Assembly (NCBI GenBank): GCA_016808115.1
Contig: JAEQBH010001510.1
Location: 124,001-188,000 of the forward strand
Reading direction: 5' to 3'
Source: Tetrastigma voinierianum
Lineage: Eukaryota > Streptophyta > Magnoliopsida > Vitales > Vitaceae
Length of the DNA stretch: 64,000 nt
The notes beneath the pieces are model-generated. The model did no database searches and was not told the origin of the DNA. It was given only the letters and a program-made list of their open reading frames with translations. The first letter of the stretch is position 1. Each line of letters begins with the position of its first letter. This document shows, piece after piece, positions 9,898 through 21,452 of this stretch. A program made the translations under genes and the position numbers.

Positions 9898-12800
9898 GTT
9901 TGATCCTTATTTTCCTTCCTCCTCCGTTTGGTTACTGAGAGAAATAAACAACAGTGACTTCAAATGGGACCATAGAAAACCTTAATATAAATGTTCGCTA
10001 AGATAATGCTCCGTTGGGTTGAGTCGATCTTTTCCTCTCTGTTTCGGAAACAATGGCCGAAACAGTGAGAAGTTCCTTTTCTTTCATTTTTTTTCCCTAG
10101 CATTTTCTCGCCTACCAAACAGGATCAATCTTTTAACCAACTTTCCTAATAATCCTTTAAGCCAGGTGACTTGAGTTTCCGGGTTGTGGCTTGACTTAGT
10201 TGTGAACACTAGTTTTCCTCTTCCCACTTGCTCATCAGATGCAATTTTTTTCTATTATTCTTTTTGAAAAAAAAATTGGGTTGTTTGTTTGTTTGCATAG
10301 AATCCTGACTTTCTCAGTTTCTTTTTGACTTTTCTGAGTCATATATGTTTTGTCCTGGTGTCATGGAGTGGTTCTGAGTTCTCACTTCAATGCTAGTTTT
10401 GGATTTGGTGATTAGACTAGTTTCAGACCCTTGTTATCATAGAAAACAACAATAACGAGGCTCTATATTTGTTTGGTTGCCAAGAAAACAGAGAGAGAAA
10501 AAAAAAAAAAGAAGACATAACTTTTGGACATGGACATATCAACGTCTGGTTAGTAGAGAGATCTCAAAGCTCCAAAATAATGATCATACATCATATCAAC
10601 TCTGCTTTTCCTCATTTTACTTCCATGAATCCACAATGTTTTCAGTTACAGTAGATTATGAAGTTCGGGTTCTTGTTTTTCCTTCCTTTAACAGGTCTTC
10701 TCCGGTGTGGGAAAAGTTGCAGACTCCGATGGACCAACTACCTTAGGCCGGACATTAAGCGAGGACCCTTCACTACCGATGAAGAGAAGCTTGTCATACA
10801 GCTTCACGGCATTCTAGGAAACAGGTACTCCATCAATAATCTGGTTTAGCATTAAGCATTATCATCACTACTCCTAACCCAACAATCTGGCTTACTATTA
10901 AGCTTTGTGATCAACAGTCTAAACCCGATAATCTGGTTTATCATTAAGCATTGTCATCAATACTCCTAACCCAACAATCTAGCTTACTATTAAGCTTTGT
11001 GATCAACAGTCTAAACCCGATAATCTGGTTTATCATTAAGCATTGTCATCAATACTCCTAACCCAACAATCTAGCTTACTATTAAGCTTTGTGATCAACA
11101 GTCTAAACCCGATAATCTGGTTTATCATTAAGCATTGTCATCAATACTCCTAACCCAACAATCTGGCGGTATTTAGCTTTAGATCAAATAGTCTAAACCC
11201 GATAATCTGGTTTATCATTAAGCATTGTCATCAATACTCCTAACATGACAATCCTGCTTAGTAGTAAGCATAGTGATCAACAGTATGGTTTAGCATTAAG
11301 CATTGTCATCAATGCTCCTAACCCTACAAATTAAACTGGCTTAGTATTAAGCATTGTGTTTAACAGCCTAAACCCGATAATCTGGTTTAGCATTAAGCAT
11401 TGTCATCAATACTCCTAACATGACAATCCTGCTTAGTAGTAAGCATCGTGATCAACAGTATGATTTAGCATTAAGCATTGTCATCAATGCTCCTAACCCT
11501 ACAAATTAAACTGGCTTAGTATTAAGCATTGTGTTCAACAGCCTAAACCCGATAATCTGGTTTAGCATTAAGCATTGTCATCAATACTCCTAACATGACA
11601 ATCCTGCTTAGCAGTAAACATCGTGATCAACAGTATGGTTTAGCATTAAGCATTGTCATCAATGCTCCTAACCCTACAAATTAAACTGGCTTAGTATTAA
11701 GCATCGTGTTTAACGGCCTAAACCCCGATAATCTGGTTTAGCATCAAAACTAATAGGCCAAACTTGCAAGCATAAATTATCGATCCTTAATAGCCTTTAT
11801 AGCGAGTAGTACTGGGGCGAAGGGTGGCCAGGCTGCTCGACATTATCAACTCTCAAAGTACTTACTGCTCAGGCACTTCTCCCTGAAGTTCTGTAGCTCA
11901 TAGTAGCATTTAGAGACAAGAACAGAAGTTGCAATTGAACCAGAAAAATCCATTGGTCTGTCCATATCTTGAACCCATTTGACTTATTAGAGACCACATA
12001 CACCTCCCCTTCTTAATTCTTATAGAGAGTACTTCTAACCCAGCGAGAGCTTTTAATAACAGATCCAGAAGATTTTAATTCATATGTTGGTTATGAAGTT
12101 CTTATCTTGTTTCTGTGTTAAGCCTCGTCCTTGCGTCCTATCTACCATTAAAAGAAAGTTGAAAATTTTATTATTGTTATCTTTTAGGGTGATGGGCATG
12201 GCTGTTCAATTGGTCATGGCCATGGCTCTGGGGGATTCTGAACACAATTTGACTCTGTTTTCTGCAGATCTTCTTCTTCTGCTTCTGCTTATAAGCACTT
12301 GTACTTTGATATATCGCATCGGGTCACTGAGTTGAAAAGCAATCTCCACTTCAATAAATAATGCTTCCTGCAAGAGGGTACTTTCCCCGGAAAGATTTTA
12401 ATTGCTGTCTCAGAAAATTTTAATGGTTTTGACTTCCTGGTCTCATCCATTGATACAGTCCACATAAAGAAGCAAATAAAGAGAGAGAGAGGGAGTGATA
12501 GGTACCGAAACCCAATCAGAATGCCCGATTCAAAAGATCGACCTCATTGGTAGGTAGGTAGGAGAAACTCTCAAGCTTAAATATCATTCTATATATTCAT
12601 ATGGAATTGATATGGGATTGCATCATTACCCATTTTTAAAGAAGCCAAAGGTTTGTGGACGGTTCATACTCTAAATAACTTTCTTTTGGGTAGCCTTTTT
12701 TCGTTAAGTATCGATTCTCGATAAAAACATCTAAGTACTCAAACTCAATAAAAGAGTCTAACCCAAAACACCAGCCTAACCTAGGCGGAAGAACCAATGG

Positions 12801-13770
12801 GGGATCTTTTGAGAAAGAGAGAGAAAGAGGAGAAACAAAACAATAAAAAATAGAAAAATAAATCAGTTTCAGGGAAGGATGTTTGATTAATGGTCCATAG
12901 CTTATGATTTTCACTGTTACAAATGTATGTGTATAGTGCTTAGGCTGTTCTGTGAATCTGTCACTCTGACATTGTTGGAATAATTTCTTATTTCAGGTTA
13001 TGAACTTTTAACAATAGTTTTTTTTTTTAATAAAAACTTTTAACCATGGTTAATCTGCTATAATATGCAGGTGGGCTGCCATTGCCTCCCAACTCCCAGG
13101 AAGGACAGATAATGAGATCAAGAACCTATGGAACACCCACTTGAAGAAGCGGCTTCTCGGAATGGGGCTCGACCCACAAACCCACGAGCCGTCGGCTACT
13201 CCCTGCGGACCAATCGCTAAACCACCTTCGTCCCCTTCAACCCGACACATGGCTCAATGGGAGAGCGCTCGGCTGGAAGCCGAGGCTCGGCTCTCAAGGG
13301 AGTCATTACTCTCCAACCCACCGCCGGCGGCGGGAAGAAATAACGATTCCGATTATTTCCTACGGCTATGGAATTCAGAGGTTGGAGAGTCGTTTCGGAA
13401 CAAGGGACGGCAGAAACCGGCGGCATGTCATGAAAGCCCGGTCTCTCAGGCGTCTTCATCGACGAAATGTTGCTCAGTCTCAGAGACATGCCCTACTACT
13501 ACTACTAATACTACAGAGAGCAATAAAATGGAAGAAGATATCGCTCAAAATGGAATGGCAGGATCAGGATCGGGATCAGGATCAGGATTAAGATCTGGAT
13601 CTGATTGCTCAAGCACGAACGAGCTGGAGGAGGATTCATCAGACACAGCATTACAGCTTCTGTTTGATTTCCCTGTTAACAATGACATGAGTTTTCTAGA
13701 AGGAAACCTGGACGACACCTACCCTACATTTCCTGCTATATTGTCTGAAACCTCCTTTATTTCCCTCTGA
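9767..13770 (+). CDS. MYB17: R2R3-MYB transcription factor, subgroup 9, MYB17-like
   Basis: Three exons: 9767-9897, 10695-10824 (130 bp, the canonical R2R3-MYB exon 2) and 13071-13770, with GT-AG introns in phases 1 and 2. R2 reads GSWTPEEDQILLDYI … GSWRSLP … SCRLRWTNYL. R3 reads RGPFTTDEEKLVIQLHGIL, then GNRWAAIASQLPGRTDNEI, then KNLWNTHLKK; the first R3 Trp is Phe, as usual. The tail carries the subgroup 9 signature AQWESARLEAEARLSRES and MGLDPQTHEP, which point to MYB17 (LMI2 of Arabidopsis, a meristem-identity regulator) rather than the MIXTA/MYB106 branch. A Gly-Ser run and an acidic block ending LQLLFDFP precede the C terminus. The bHLH-interaction signature in R3 is not seen. Exon 1 is frameshifted as printed (separate entry), so this is either a recent pseudogene or contains sequence errors. 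Exons 2 and 3 are clean. Confidence 0.88.
10841..11750 (+). repeat. Minisatellite in MYB intron 2, 92 bp units changing to 175 bp units
   Basis: The first half repeats a 92 bp unit (CTAAACCCGATAATCTGG recurs, with AAACCCGA at 10921, 11013 and 11105) containing two related half-units, CATTAAGCATTGTCATCAA and CTATTAAGCTTTGTGATCAA. The second half has a 175 bp period (CTCCTAACATGACAATCC with TAACATGA at 11241, 11416 and 11591), a fused and mutated pair of units. The array runs almost from the exon 2 donor and makes up 40% of the intron. Confidence 0.9.
12549..12562 (+). promoter_or_regulatory. AC-element run in MYB intron 2
   Basis: GGTAGGTAGGTAGG is three overlapping reverse-complement copies of ACCTACC, the classic R2R3-MYB binding element. 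It could be chance or an intronic autoregulatory site. Confidence 0.25.
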
Positions 13771-14239
13771 AGTACACCATGCTTGAAAGTTGAAAGTTGA
13801 AACCATATCCCCATTCCATTTTGGGAAGATAGTCGATGGGGGTTGGTTTGTTAAGCCCACTCTAGATACTACTGGAGGAGTATGCGTTGTTATTTTCTGG
13901 CTTTTATTATATATAATATATGTGTGGCTTCTCTACCATTTGAAACTTCTGGTAAATTTACTTTACTCTCTCACCGCATGTTTTTTTTTATGTTTCTCTT
14001 AATTTTAAATGCTGTTTGGAAAAAAAATCATTAAAAACTGTTGATTGCCATCCAAATTTGTTTGGGTCCGACACAAATTTGGTTTTACATAAATTTGGTT
14101 TTGGGTTTATGTTTGACTGAAGGCTTGTGTGATTTTTGTGAAAATAAAATGAAAAAAAATAAGGATGTGTTATGATAACAAGGGATTTGAGTCTATAGGA
14201 CCAATCCTCCATAGCCCACAACTAATACTACAAGGGGGT
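13771..14239 (+). other. 3' flank of the MYB gene
   Basis: Starts right after the TGA at 13768-13770. T-rich stretches and ATAATATATG near 13910-13920 are plausible 3'-end signals, but no clear AATAAA was found close to the stop. No other gene is visible. From about 14240 the base composition changes to that of a transposon. Confidence 0.5.
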
Positions 14240-14930
14240 GTGGGTAGAGGTGGCAATTTTGGTTCGCCACGGCTAGCCTCTACCACCCGACCAGCACGCG
14301 CCACAACCATTTGCATTTAAAAATACACTAAATCAATGACTCTGGCAGGACTCCGCCGCCGCCCGAAAGGTAAGCGCGCGGGTCGGTCAATGAGGACGCG
14401 ACCAATTTGCTGGGAGGGTCGCATTAGCCTCGACCAGGGATAACACGAGTCTCAGGCGGCATAAGAGCATCGCTTTGGCCCCATGCCCGCCTATGGAAAG
14501 AGAGCAAGGCAACCAGTAGCTGTCGCAAGAGTAAGAGAAGCTCGATAGTACTATGCGTGAGCCAAGCACGCACATGAGGGAAGGCAAGCAAGCAATCCAG
14601 TTTGATGCGTGACAATACCGTCGCAAAGACTCACGACTTAGATGGGGCCCTAAGGGCAACTAGCCAAAGGCATCGTTGTTTGAGAAGTCCGTCTTTACAT
14701 GTGCACGAGAGCCCTGGGCAAAGTAGTCTTTAATTGGTGTTTAACAAGGATTCCTACGACACAGAGCCTAGTTTATGGCGACTCCTACCCAAATCTCCCG
14801 CAGGGATTCGCGCGGGCCGTGCATAGGAATTCGATGTCAGACCCTAGTTCCGAAGGATCAAGGCTGGCTTCAGGGATCAAGACTTGTAGCTATGACTCAA
14901 TGTGATTGCATCAGACTACCTCGAGCGTTC

Positions 14931-14939
14931 TATATAAAG
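14931..14939 (+). promoter_or_regulatory. LTR TATA box
   Basis: TATATAAAG in TTCTATATAAAGGACTGC, followed about 110 bp later by TTAATAAAATAC (15047-15058), a polyadenylation-like signal. The pair marks U3/R of the LTR belonging to the chromovirus-like element. Confidence 0.55.
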
Positions 14940-15122
14940 GACTGCGTGCCTACTTGCTATTCATCGCGAGTCGGATCCACGTAGAAAGCATTTAACATCA
15001 TGAGATGTGTGAGCCTTTGTAAAAGAAATTTTTATTTTAAGAAATTTAATAAAATACTAGCCAGTAGAACAATTTCGCACACTTGTATTTGAGAGAATCG
15101 TGGAGGTAAGAGAGAAGAATTA

Positions 15123-15780
15123 ATGTTCCAGCGTCACACTCAGCCAAAAGTCATGCGCGACCGAGACAAGGGTTGGAAGAAGCCACAGGATATGCAGGCT
15201 AAAGTGGGGGAGAGAGGGACTTCCTCACAAACTACCAGGCCATCGGGATGCTACATCTGCGATGGGCCACATCGAGCAAGAGACTACCCAAAGAAGGAGA
15301 AGCTTAATGCAATCATAGCAAAAGACGGGGAAAACAACGGGGCAGAGGTCCCTATAAGAGCTAATCCTCTTCAGCTATTGAATGCCATTCGCCGAGACTG
15401 GCAAGGACTGGAGTGTATGCCAGTTGCTAATCAGGGCAAAAAAAATTGTATTGGTAGACAAAGTAAAGAACCTACAATTTTGTATCAACAAAGGAGGCAA
15501 CTGCATTTGATCAGTCAGAGATGATAACAAGCTCAAGGCCGTGAATACCCAAGCACAAGAGACACATGGCATGGCAAAGAACATGACAATTCAGATGGGG
15601 GATTGGAAAGGTAAGATAGACTTCCTAGTGTTCCTTTGGATGACTTTGATTTTTATTTTAGGCAACGATTGCTTCCAAAGAGCCAAGGTAGCCTTGTTGT
15701 CGAATTTGAATGGACTGCTGATCATGGATGAGAAGTACCATGCTTTCAGGCTTCCAGACGCTGAAGTCGCCTAAGAGACC
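15123..15780 (+). pseudogene. Retrotransposon gag zinc-knuckle and protease region
   Basis: An open frame at 15123-15524 reads a zinc-knuckle relic CYICDGPHRARDYP near 15253-15293. The last Cys of the CX2CX4HX4C knuckle is replaced by Tyr. NPLQLLNAI follows near 15363-15390. After a frame break, 15541-15774 reads HGMAKNMTIQMGDWKG and ILGNDCFQRAKVALL, the back half of the aspartic protease. The DTGA active-site block should lie near 15430-15530, where the frame is lost, so the protease is dead. Confidence 0.8.
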
Positions 15781-15989
15781 TTCTGTGGCAGCTGACCTTT
15801 ATCTCACTTTAGTCTTGAGAAAGGTCTTAGGAAGGGTGAGCACACATATGCTCGCAGCTGAATGATCGAGATCGCTTCGATGCCAAGCACGTTGAGGCAC
15901 CAAAATGCCATCGCCTCTTACTAAGTAGATTTTGGCCGGCGTGATGCCTCCAAAGTTGCCTGTTAAGCTACACCGAAGGCGCACGATCA

Positions 15990-16900
15990 TCATATCGAAC
16001 TCGTGAAGCACATCGAGAACCCCCTAGCCAAGCTCCCATCTGATGACTCCACCCGTAGTCGACAGAGTCAAGGGAAGCAATTGATGGAGTTGCTGGATGT
16101 GAGCTTGGTCCAACCCTCTAAAGCACCGTATGGAGCACCAGTGCTGTTTCAGAAGAAGCAAGATGGAACGCTTCGAATGTGTGTGGACTATCGGGCACTG
16201 AATAAAGTCACGATCAAGAACAAGTATCCGAGCACCTTGGCCGAATCATTTGATCGACGAGCAAGGTCGGTACTTTACCAAGCTGCACGGCGATCGGATA
16301 TGGTAAGTGCGCGTGGCTGAAGGAGACGAGGCCAAGACTACATGTGTGTGACATTCCGTATGGAAGTTACGAATTTTTAGCTATGCCTCTCGATTTACTA
16401 ACGCTTCCACAACATTTTGTAACCTCATGAACGATGTCATATTCGATTCCCGGACTCATCTCGTGGGTGGTATACTTGACGATATCAAGATCTACAAAAC
16501 TCGACTTCTGGGAAGATCACTCGGTGCACCTCGAGAAGGTGTTTCATGTAGACCGAGGCGTGAATCCGGGCCAGATGTCAAGAAAGAGAAGTGTGAGTTT
16601 CACGATGCATCGAGATCAAAAGTTTTTGGGTCAATTGATTTAAAGTCCGTGATTCTGACGATGGTGCGAAGGTGGCAAAGAATTCGAGATCGGGCCAAAT
16701 TTCCTACCAAGGTGACAAAACTTTGATCGTTCCTCAACTTAGCAAACTACTACAGGAGATTTATCCTAGGCTATTTCAAGATAGCAAGTTCTCTCACGAA
16801 CCTTTTGAAGAAAGAGAGGAAGTGGGAATGGGATGTAGAGTGCTAAGCTGCCTTCCAAAAGCTCAAGGATGCGATCACCCTGTGAGCCGACTTTGAGACT
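15990..16900 (+). pseudogene. Reverse transcriptase, Ty3/Gypsy
   Basis: The 16003-16320 frame gives SKAPYGAPVLFQKKQDG and VDYRALNKVTIKNKYP, the RT fingers. After a frame break the palm appears: the YLDD box near 16470-16496 reads GILDDIKIY, out of its usual wording because of a lost base. The connection (QKLKDAI near 16858-16880) follows in yet another frame. It could not give an active enzyme. Downstream, the RNase H is cut at about 17034. Confidence 0.85.
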
Positions 16901-17034
16901 CCGCCCGACTTCTGAGTCACTGCCAAAGTGCATAGTGGATCGCGCTCTGACAAAGTACTCTAGGCAGGTCAGCGCAAGAGGGGCAACCAAAAGAGCATTA
17001 GAGAGCTCCGGTTAAATGCACCCTCTCGTACAGA

Positions 17035-19565
17035 GGTAATCAGAACGCCTAAAAATACCCTAGAATTTTTTTTTATAATTTTATTATATATTTTTGCATA
17101 ATCGAGCTAACTTCGTATTTTCCGGAATTGTTAAATGACTGTTGATTAAATTATTATATGACTAAAAGCAATGCAAATATTGGGGTAAAAGCTAAAATGA
17201 GAAATTAATTGAACCTGAAATAAACCTAGCGAAAAAGGGCAAAATTGGAAATTAGAAATAAGGACCTAAGGGTCATAAGTTAGAAAGAAGAAATGTCTAG
17301 GCGGTGATTAATGCGAATTTTAAAATGCAAATAGAGACAAATAGGATCAAGTTGTGATTAATGAGGAAAGTGGAGAGCTAGGGCTTGCGCGAGGAGGTTT
17401 CAGGATTCGCTCCATTAAAGCAAGAGTTTAAGACCACACAGTTGTTTACATTGAAGATTGAAAGGATTTAAGGTAAGAAAACTAAACCCTAACCCCCTTT
17501 CTACTTGTGTTCGTAGCTTTAATAAAACCTCAAACGCGTATGTTGTTCTCGATAGTTTTAGTTCCTATTTGAGATTGTTTTTCATTGTTTAGACTAGTTT
17601 GGATTGGTTTGGATGAGTGTTTGTAAAAAGGGAAAATGTTGGATTTTCAAAGGAAATGCTGTCAAAATTTTGTCAAGACCCCTATTCTTGTTTTGGCTTT
17701 AGATTAAGTTATAATCATCCAAATGAAGTGATGCCAATTGGTAAAGAACCATAAGAGATAGGCCTACAAATGTATTGAAGGGACAAGGAGCAAATTAGGT
17801 TTAAGGCTCCTAAATAACGCTTAAAGATGAGCTCGTAGTTCATGTTATGCTCGCTTTGGGTATTGTTATAGTGTTTTGGCTATGTTGAGTTTCACTCATT
17901 TAAATCGAGCGATTCAAAATTTTATGAAATGTAATTTCAAAGGGAATATATTACTCAAGGAAGGTGATGCAAATTGTAACCCCAAGTGCCCAGAAATTTG
18001 TCAAAGTGAGCTATGTAAGAACAATCTGATTCTCGCTTGCAAATCGGAAGTATCCTGGATGTAAATGCAATAACTTCAGCTTTGGGCGATCTAAACTGAT
18101 GATTCCAGCTGAGAAGAAACCTTAGAACCATAGCTTCAAACAGTAGCAGGAACTACATTACCAATTTACTGAAAGCGTTAATTCCTAAAATTGGGAATAA
18201 ATAGAATCCGAGTGAGTCAAGCATACCGACTGCTTTGGCATTAAAATGTCAGAACTCGAAGCCAGCTGATCCAAATGTATGATTCCAATTCTACTAAAAT
18301 AGACTTCATAGATCTAAAATTTTCAAGGAAGCATGAAATGTAAATTATACTATGCGTCTCAAAAATTTTTTCAAGTGAAGGGGTATCGGGTAGATATAAA
18401 CCAATGACCAAAACTCCTAATAAACTCTTCTAATACGCTGATTGTCATCAGATTTAACAGGCCGACGAAAGGTGAAAGCCCGTGATTAAGTCGAGGATTC
18501 CTAAGATCTAATCAAAGCGACGATTTTGGTTTTTGTTCTATCTTTCCTATCCCCTGCTTTCAAGATTTAAACGACGGTTCTAAATGCATTAGAAAAACAT
18601 ATTGAATTGTTTTAATTGATTTGAAGAAATCGGACATAAATGTTTGCAAATGAAAATTGCATGAGTATTGAAAATGAACCGTTTATACAAATGTACATAT
18701 TGTATTGTATGTTGCTATAAAAGATTTGAATGCCCTTAATCGAATGTTAACCATTTAGTTCGTATGAATGATAGATTGGTATACTGTCAGTGGGCCAAAA
18801 TAAAGCAGATTACAACAATTGTATTGATGTGTCACTCCACTCAGCGCTTAACGAGCGACGAGAAGCGCTCACTAATCGATTTTTTAAATAATGCCGCCAG
18901 ATCGCAAATGGGACCGTATCAGGTTAGAAACCGTTTTTTATACCGTCTCGCAAATTTTAGCTTTATCGCACGATTCCAATATCCTATATATCGAACATGT
19001 TAAATTCGTTATAGGCGTAACCGAATTGAATTGATTTGAGATTGTGACAAATTGGAATCAAAGTACGATTGCGAATTGAAATGAAAAGAGTATTGTGAAA
19101 TGCATGATTTGATTTAAACTAAAACCGAGAATGGAATTGTATAGAACCATTAAGCATGAAATTGCTTAGCGTGTAGTTTCATCTATACGCAGGTACCGAT
19201 TGAACAGGAGCGAAAAGCAAGATCGAGGAGCGTTGAGCCATAAAGAAAGAATTGCGAGTATGTTCCGACATATGCATTCACCCCATATATCTTTTTGAAC
19301 ATTGATATTTTGTAAAAACAATTTCAACTCTAAATATCTATTTTGTAAATCATTCAAAAGGCTTGATATGCTTTATAGTAATTGTACTTTTGCATGAATG
19401 AAATGAAATGGGCTTACCCCTTTAAAAACGCTTCCGCATATTTGAAAAGGATTTTATGTCAACTGAAGTGTAACGCTACGACATGTTTTTGATAAATGAT
19501 TTTGATAAGGTGATTGAGTGACATTAGAGCAACCCGATTGTCTGATCCGCTAAACGGGTTTGCCA
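17035..19565 (+). mobile_element. Solo LTR (chromovirus type) inside the RNase H of an older element
   Basis: Pol sequence stops near 17034, within the RNase H 'ESRKLN…' region, and resumes near 19566 with RYNAHEKEM, the directly following family motif. The 2.5 kb between is non-coding. Its start (GTAATCAGAACGCCTAAAA) resembles the starts at 36372 (TGTAATCGCCCGAAAT) and 62977 (TGTAATACCCCAAAT). Its end (GAGTGACATTAG … ACGGGTTTGCCA) resembles the end of the 36372-40635 LTR. CAGAG and CAGAA flank it, a possible 5 bp target duplication with one change. No internal retrotransposon sequence was seen, so it reads as a solo LTR. Confidence 0.65.
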
Positions 19566-20430
19566 GAAAAGGTACAACGCCCATGAGAAAGAGATGATCG
19601 CGGGTCAAATCGCTTAGAGACTCGAAGCACTACTGGATGGGAACGCTGGCTCGTAGTAGTGACTTTACTAAATGTAGCCAATACCTCTTCAAAACCTCGT
19701 AACAAGCTTGACCGTTAAGCCTCGATGGCAAGAGTTCTTAGCCGACTTCGACTTCGTATGCGCACGTTGCCGAGTCGACACAACCAAGTGGGCGTATCAA
19801 AGGAGTGCGAAGGAAGTTATGAAGCCATGTGATCGCTGAGCCTCACAGGGCGTGACTTCAAAGAGCGAAGCTGGGATATTATCGCACAAGACTCCCGACG
19901 TGACGTGCCAGAGCAGGTGAAAGATGGCACCACGAGGTGATACTGGCTCGAGAATGAGTTGCTTTACTTTACGGGAGGAAAGCTGTATGTGCCTTCAAGC
20001 AAGCTAAGGCGTGAGTTGCTGAAGGAAACACATGATACAAAGTGGGTTGGTCACCTAGGAGAAGAAAGAACTTTGATATCATGAAATCTCATTCCTTTCA
20101 TTGGCCTAAGATGAAGGAAGACGTGTAAGCATATGTCAAGACATGCCATGTTTGTCAAGTTGACAAGACCGAGCGAAAGAAGGAAGCAGGTTTGTTACAG
20201 CCGCTGCAGATTCTGGAGAGACCATGGCAGTGTGTATCGATGGACTTCATCGATGGGTTTCCGAAAGTTAAGGGCTTCGGATCAGTTTTGGTAGTGCTAG
20301 ATAGGTTCTCCAAGTATGTTGTCTTCATACTAGGCCCGAGTGAGTGTCTAGTCACAGCCAGCCACAAGATCTCTTCAAAGAATGTTGTGAAACATTCGAT
20401 GCCTAGACATCGTAGCGATCGGTGATACAT
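19566..20430 (+). pseudogene. RNase H remainder and integrase, Ty3/Gypsy
   Basis: Begins RYNAHEKEM (RNase H), then degraded sequence with a HNQV relic near 19785. The zinc-binding end of the integrase is at about 20040-20165 (HLGEER … CHVCQVDK), with further HHCC positions out of frame. The core start at 20192-20330 reads LLQPLQILERPWQCVSMDF and GFPKVKGFGSVLVVLDRFS. The first catalytic Asp (SMDF) is present. The frame is lost after about 20400. Confidence 0.85.
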
Positions 20431-20639
20431 GGTTCACAAAGTGATTTGGTCGAGCCGCTCAAGATGTGGGTATGGAGTGCAAGTTCTCATCGCGAATCAC
20501 CCTCGTAATCGACTGGCCATGGAGAGAGTGAATCGATGCTAGAGGAATACTCGCGCCACTACGCGACAACTTCCTCAAAAGACCGGGCCGGAACTCTAGA
20601 GCCTACGCAGCTCGGCCTTACACCGCAATCAAGCCCGTA

Positions 20640-21010
20640 CCAATGTGAATGAGCCTTTGAGGTAGCAATCGTTCCAACCTCGCACGCTCTCGACGTGGCC
20701 GGTTACCGAGCAACCTAGACGCAACGCGGTTCCCAACCGCATACAAAGTTTGCAAAAGTCTCTAGCAGGATTGTCTGATTTAGCTCGCAGACACTTAGAG
20801 AAGGCAAGTAGGATCGACGGGTTAAGATATAACAAAGGCAGGAGATTTTCCTTTGTAAGACAATTTGGCTCGCTTGTTTGGATTTCAGGGCGCAGCCGGG
20901 TTGTTAGACTTAGGGCCCGAAAAATTCCGCTAATTTTGGCTCGACCCGATTTTGGACCAAATGATGTCTACGACGAGTCTAACCCAGCCCGCTTGAAATT
21001 GCCAACTCTA
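20640..21010 (+). pseudogene. Possible integrase C-terminal remnant
   Basis: An open frame from 20750 reads FGPNDVYDESNPARLKLPTL near 20947-21010, which loosely resembles the GPF-VVKRVG-VAYRLKLP block that ends chromovirus integrases. It is placed mainly by position after the core. No chromodomain could be read. Confidence 0.4.
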
Positions 21011-21452
21011 AATGTGGAGGTTTACTCCTGTGGCTTGAACTTTTCTACGTTATTCTATATTTCATTGTACTTTCTACCCGTAGTTTTTCTTACAAGAGTT
21101 TTCACGTAAAATCTTCGTGTTTTTCATGTTTTATTATTGTGTCATTGATTTCAACAAAAACTCGGTTCTTTGATATTAGGGTTAATGTTAAAAAATTCAG
21201 CCGAACAAATTTCCATAACACGAGAAAGTATTCAGTCTTCCTGTTGTTGGATCAATTGGACAAAGATGATTAATATCAAGCATTTTACTCATCAATTAAA
21301 TATTCTTTATACATTGCACACACTAATGAACCTTTATAGTCCAACCAGATAAACACACGAAAACAAACATAACCAAAAAATAAAATAAAAGGATAGACAG
21401 ACAGAACAAAACTGATTTTTTTTTGGTTACTTTCAAATCAAGCCCAAAAATT

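Larger units (their letters stand above)
14240..21010 (+). mobile_element. Degenerate chromovirus-like Ty3/Gypsy retrotransposon
   Basis: On the plus strand there is a GC-richer LTR-like segment with TATA box (14240-15060), gag with zinc-knuckle relic and protease region (15123-15780), RT (15990-16900), RNase H split by a foreign LTR, and integrase (19990-20430), followed by a weak integrase tail to about 21010. Domain order and wording (ILGNDCFQRAKVAL, VDYRALNKVTIKNKYP, CHVCQVDK) are those of plant chromoviruses; I cannot fix the lineage. Every domain has stops or shifts. The element ends just downstream of the remorin gene, which faces it. Confidence 0.85.

Noticed and set aside
10477..10849. 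Open frames starting before MYB exon 2
   Set aside because: They run through the intron 1 acceptor; the family's exon 2 (10695-10824) explains the conserved part.
10841..11750. Direct repeats considered as a CRISPR-like array
   Set aside because: Units are contiguous 92/175 bp tandem copies without unique spacers, in a plant intron.
13217..13489. 90-codon antisense frame over MYB exon 3
   Set aside because: Shadow of the sense exon, whose subgroup 9 motifs are clear; no own motif.
17480..17500. Telomere-like AAACCCTAACCCC
   Set aside because: A single short occurrence within an LTR, not an array.
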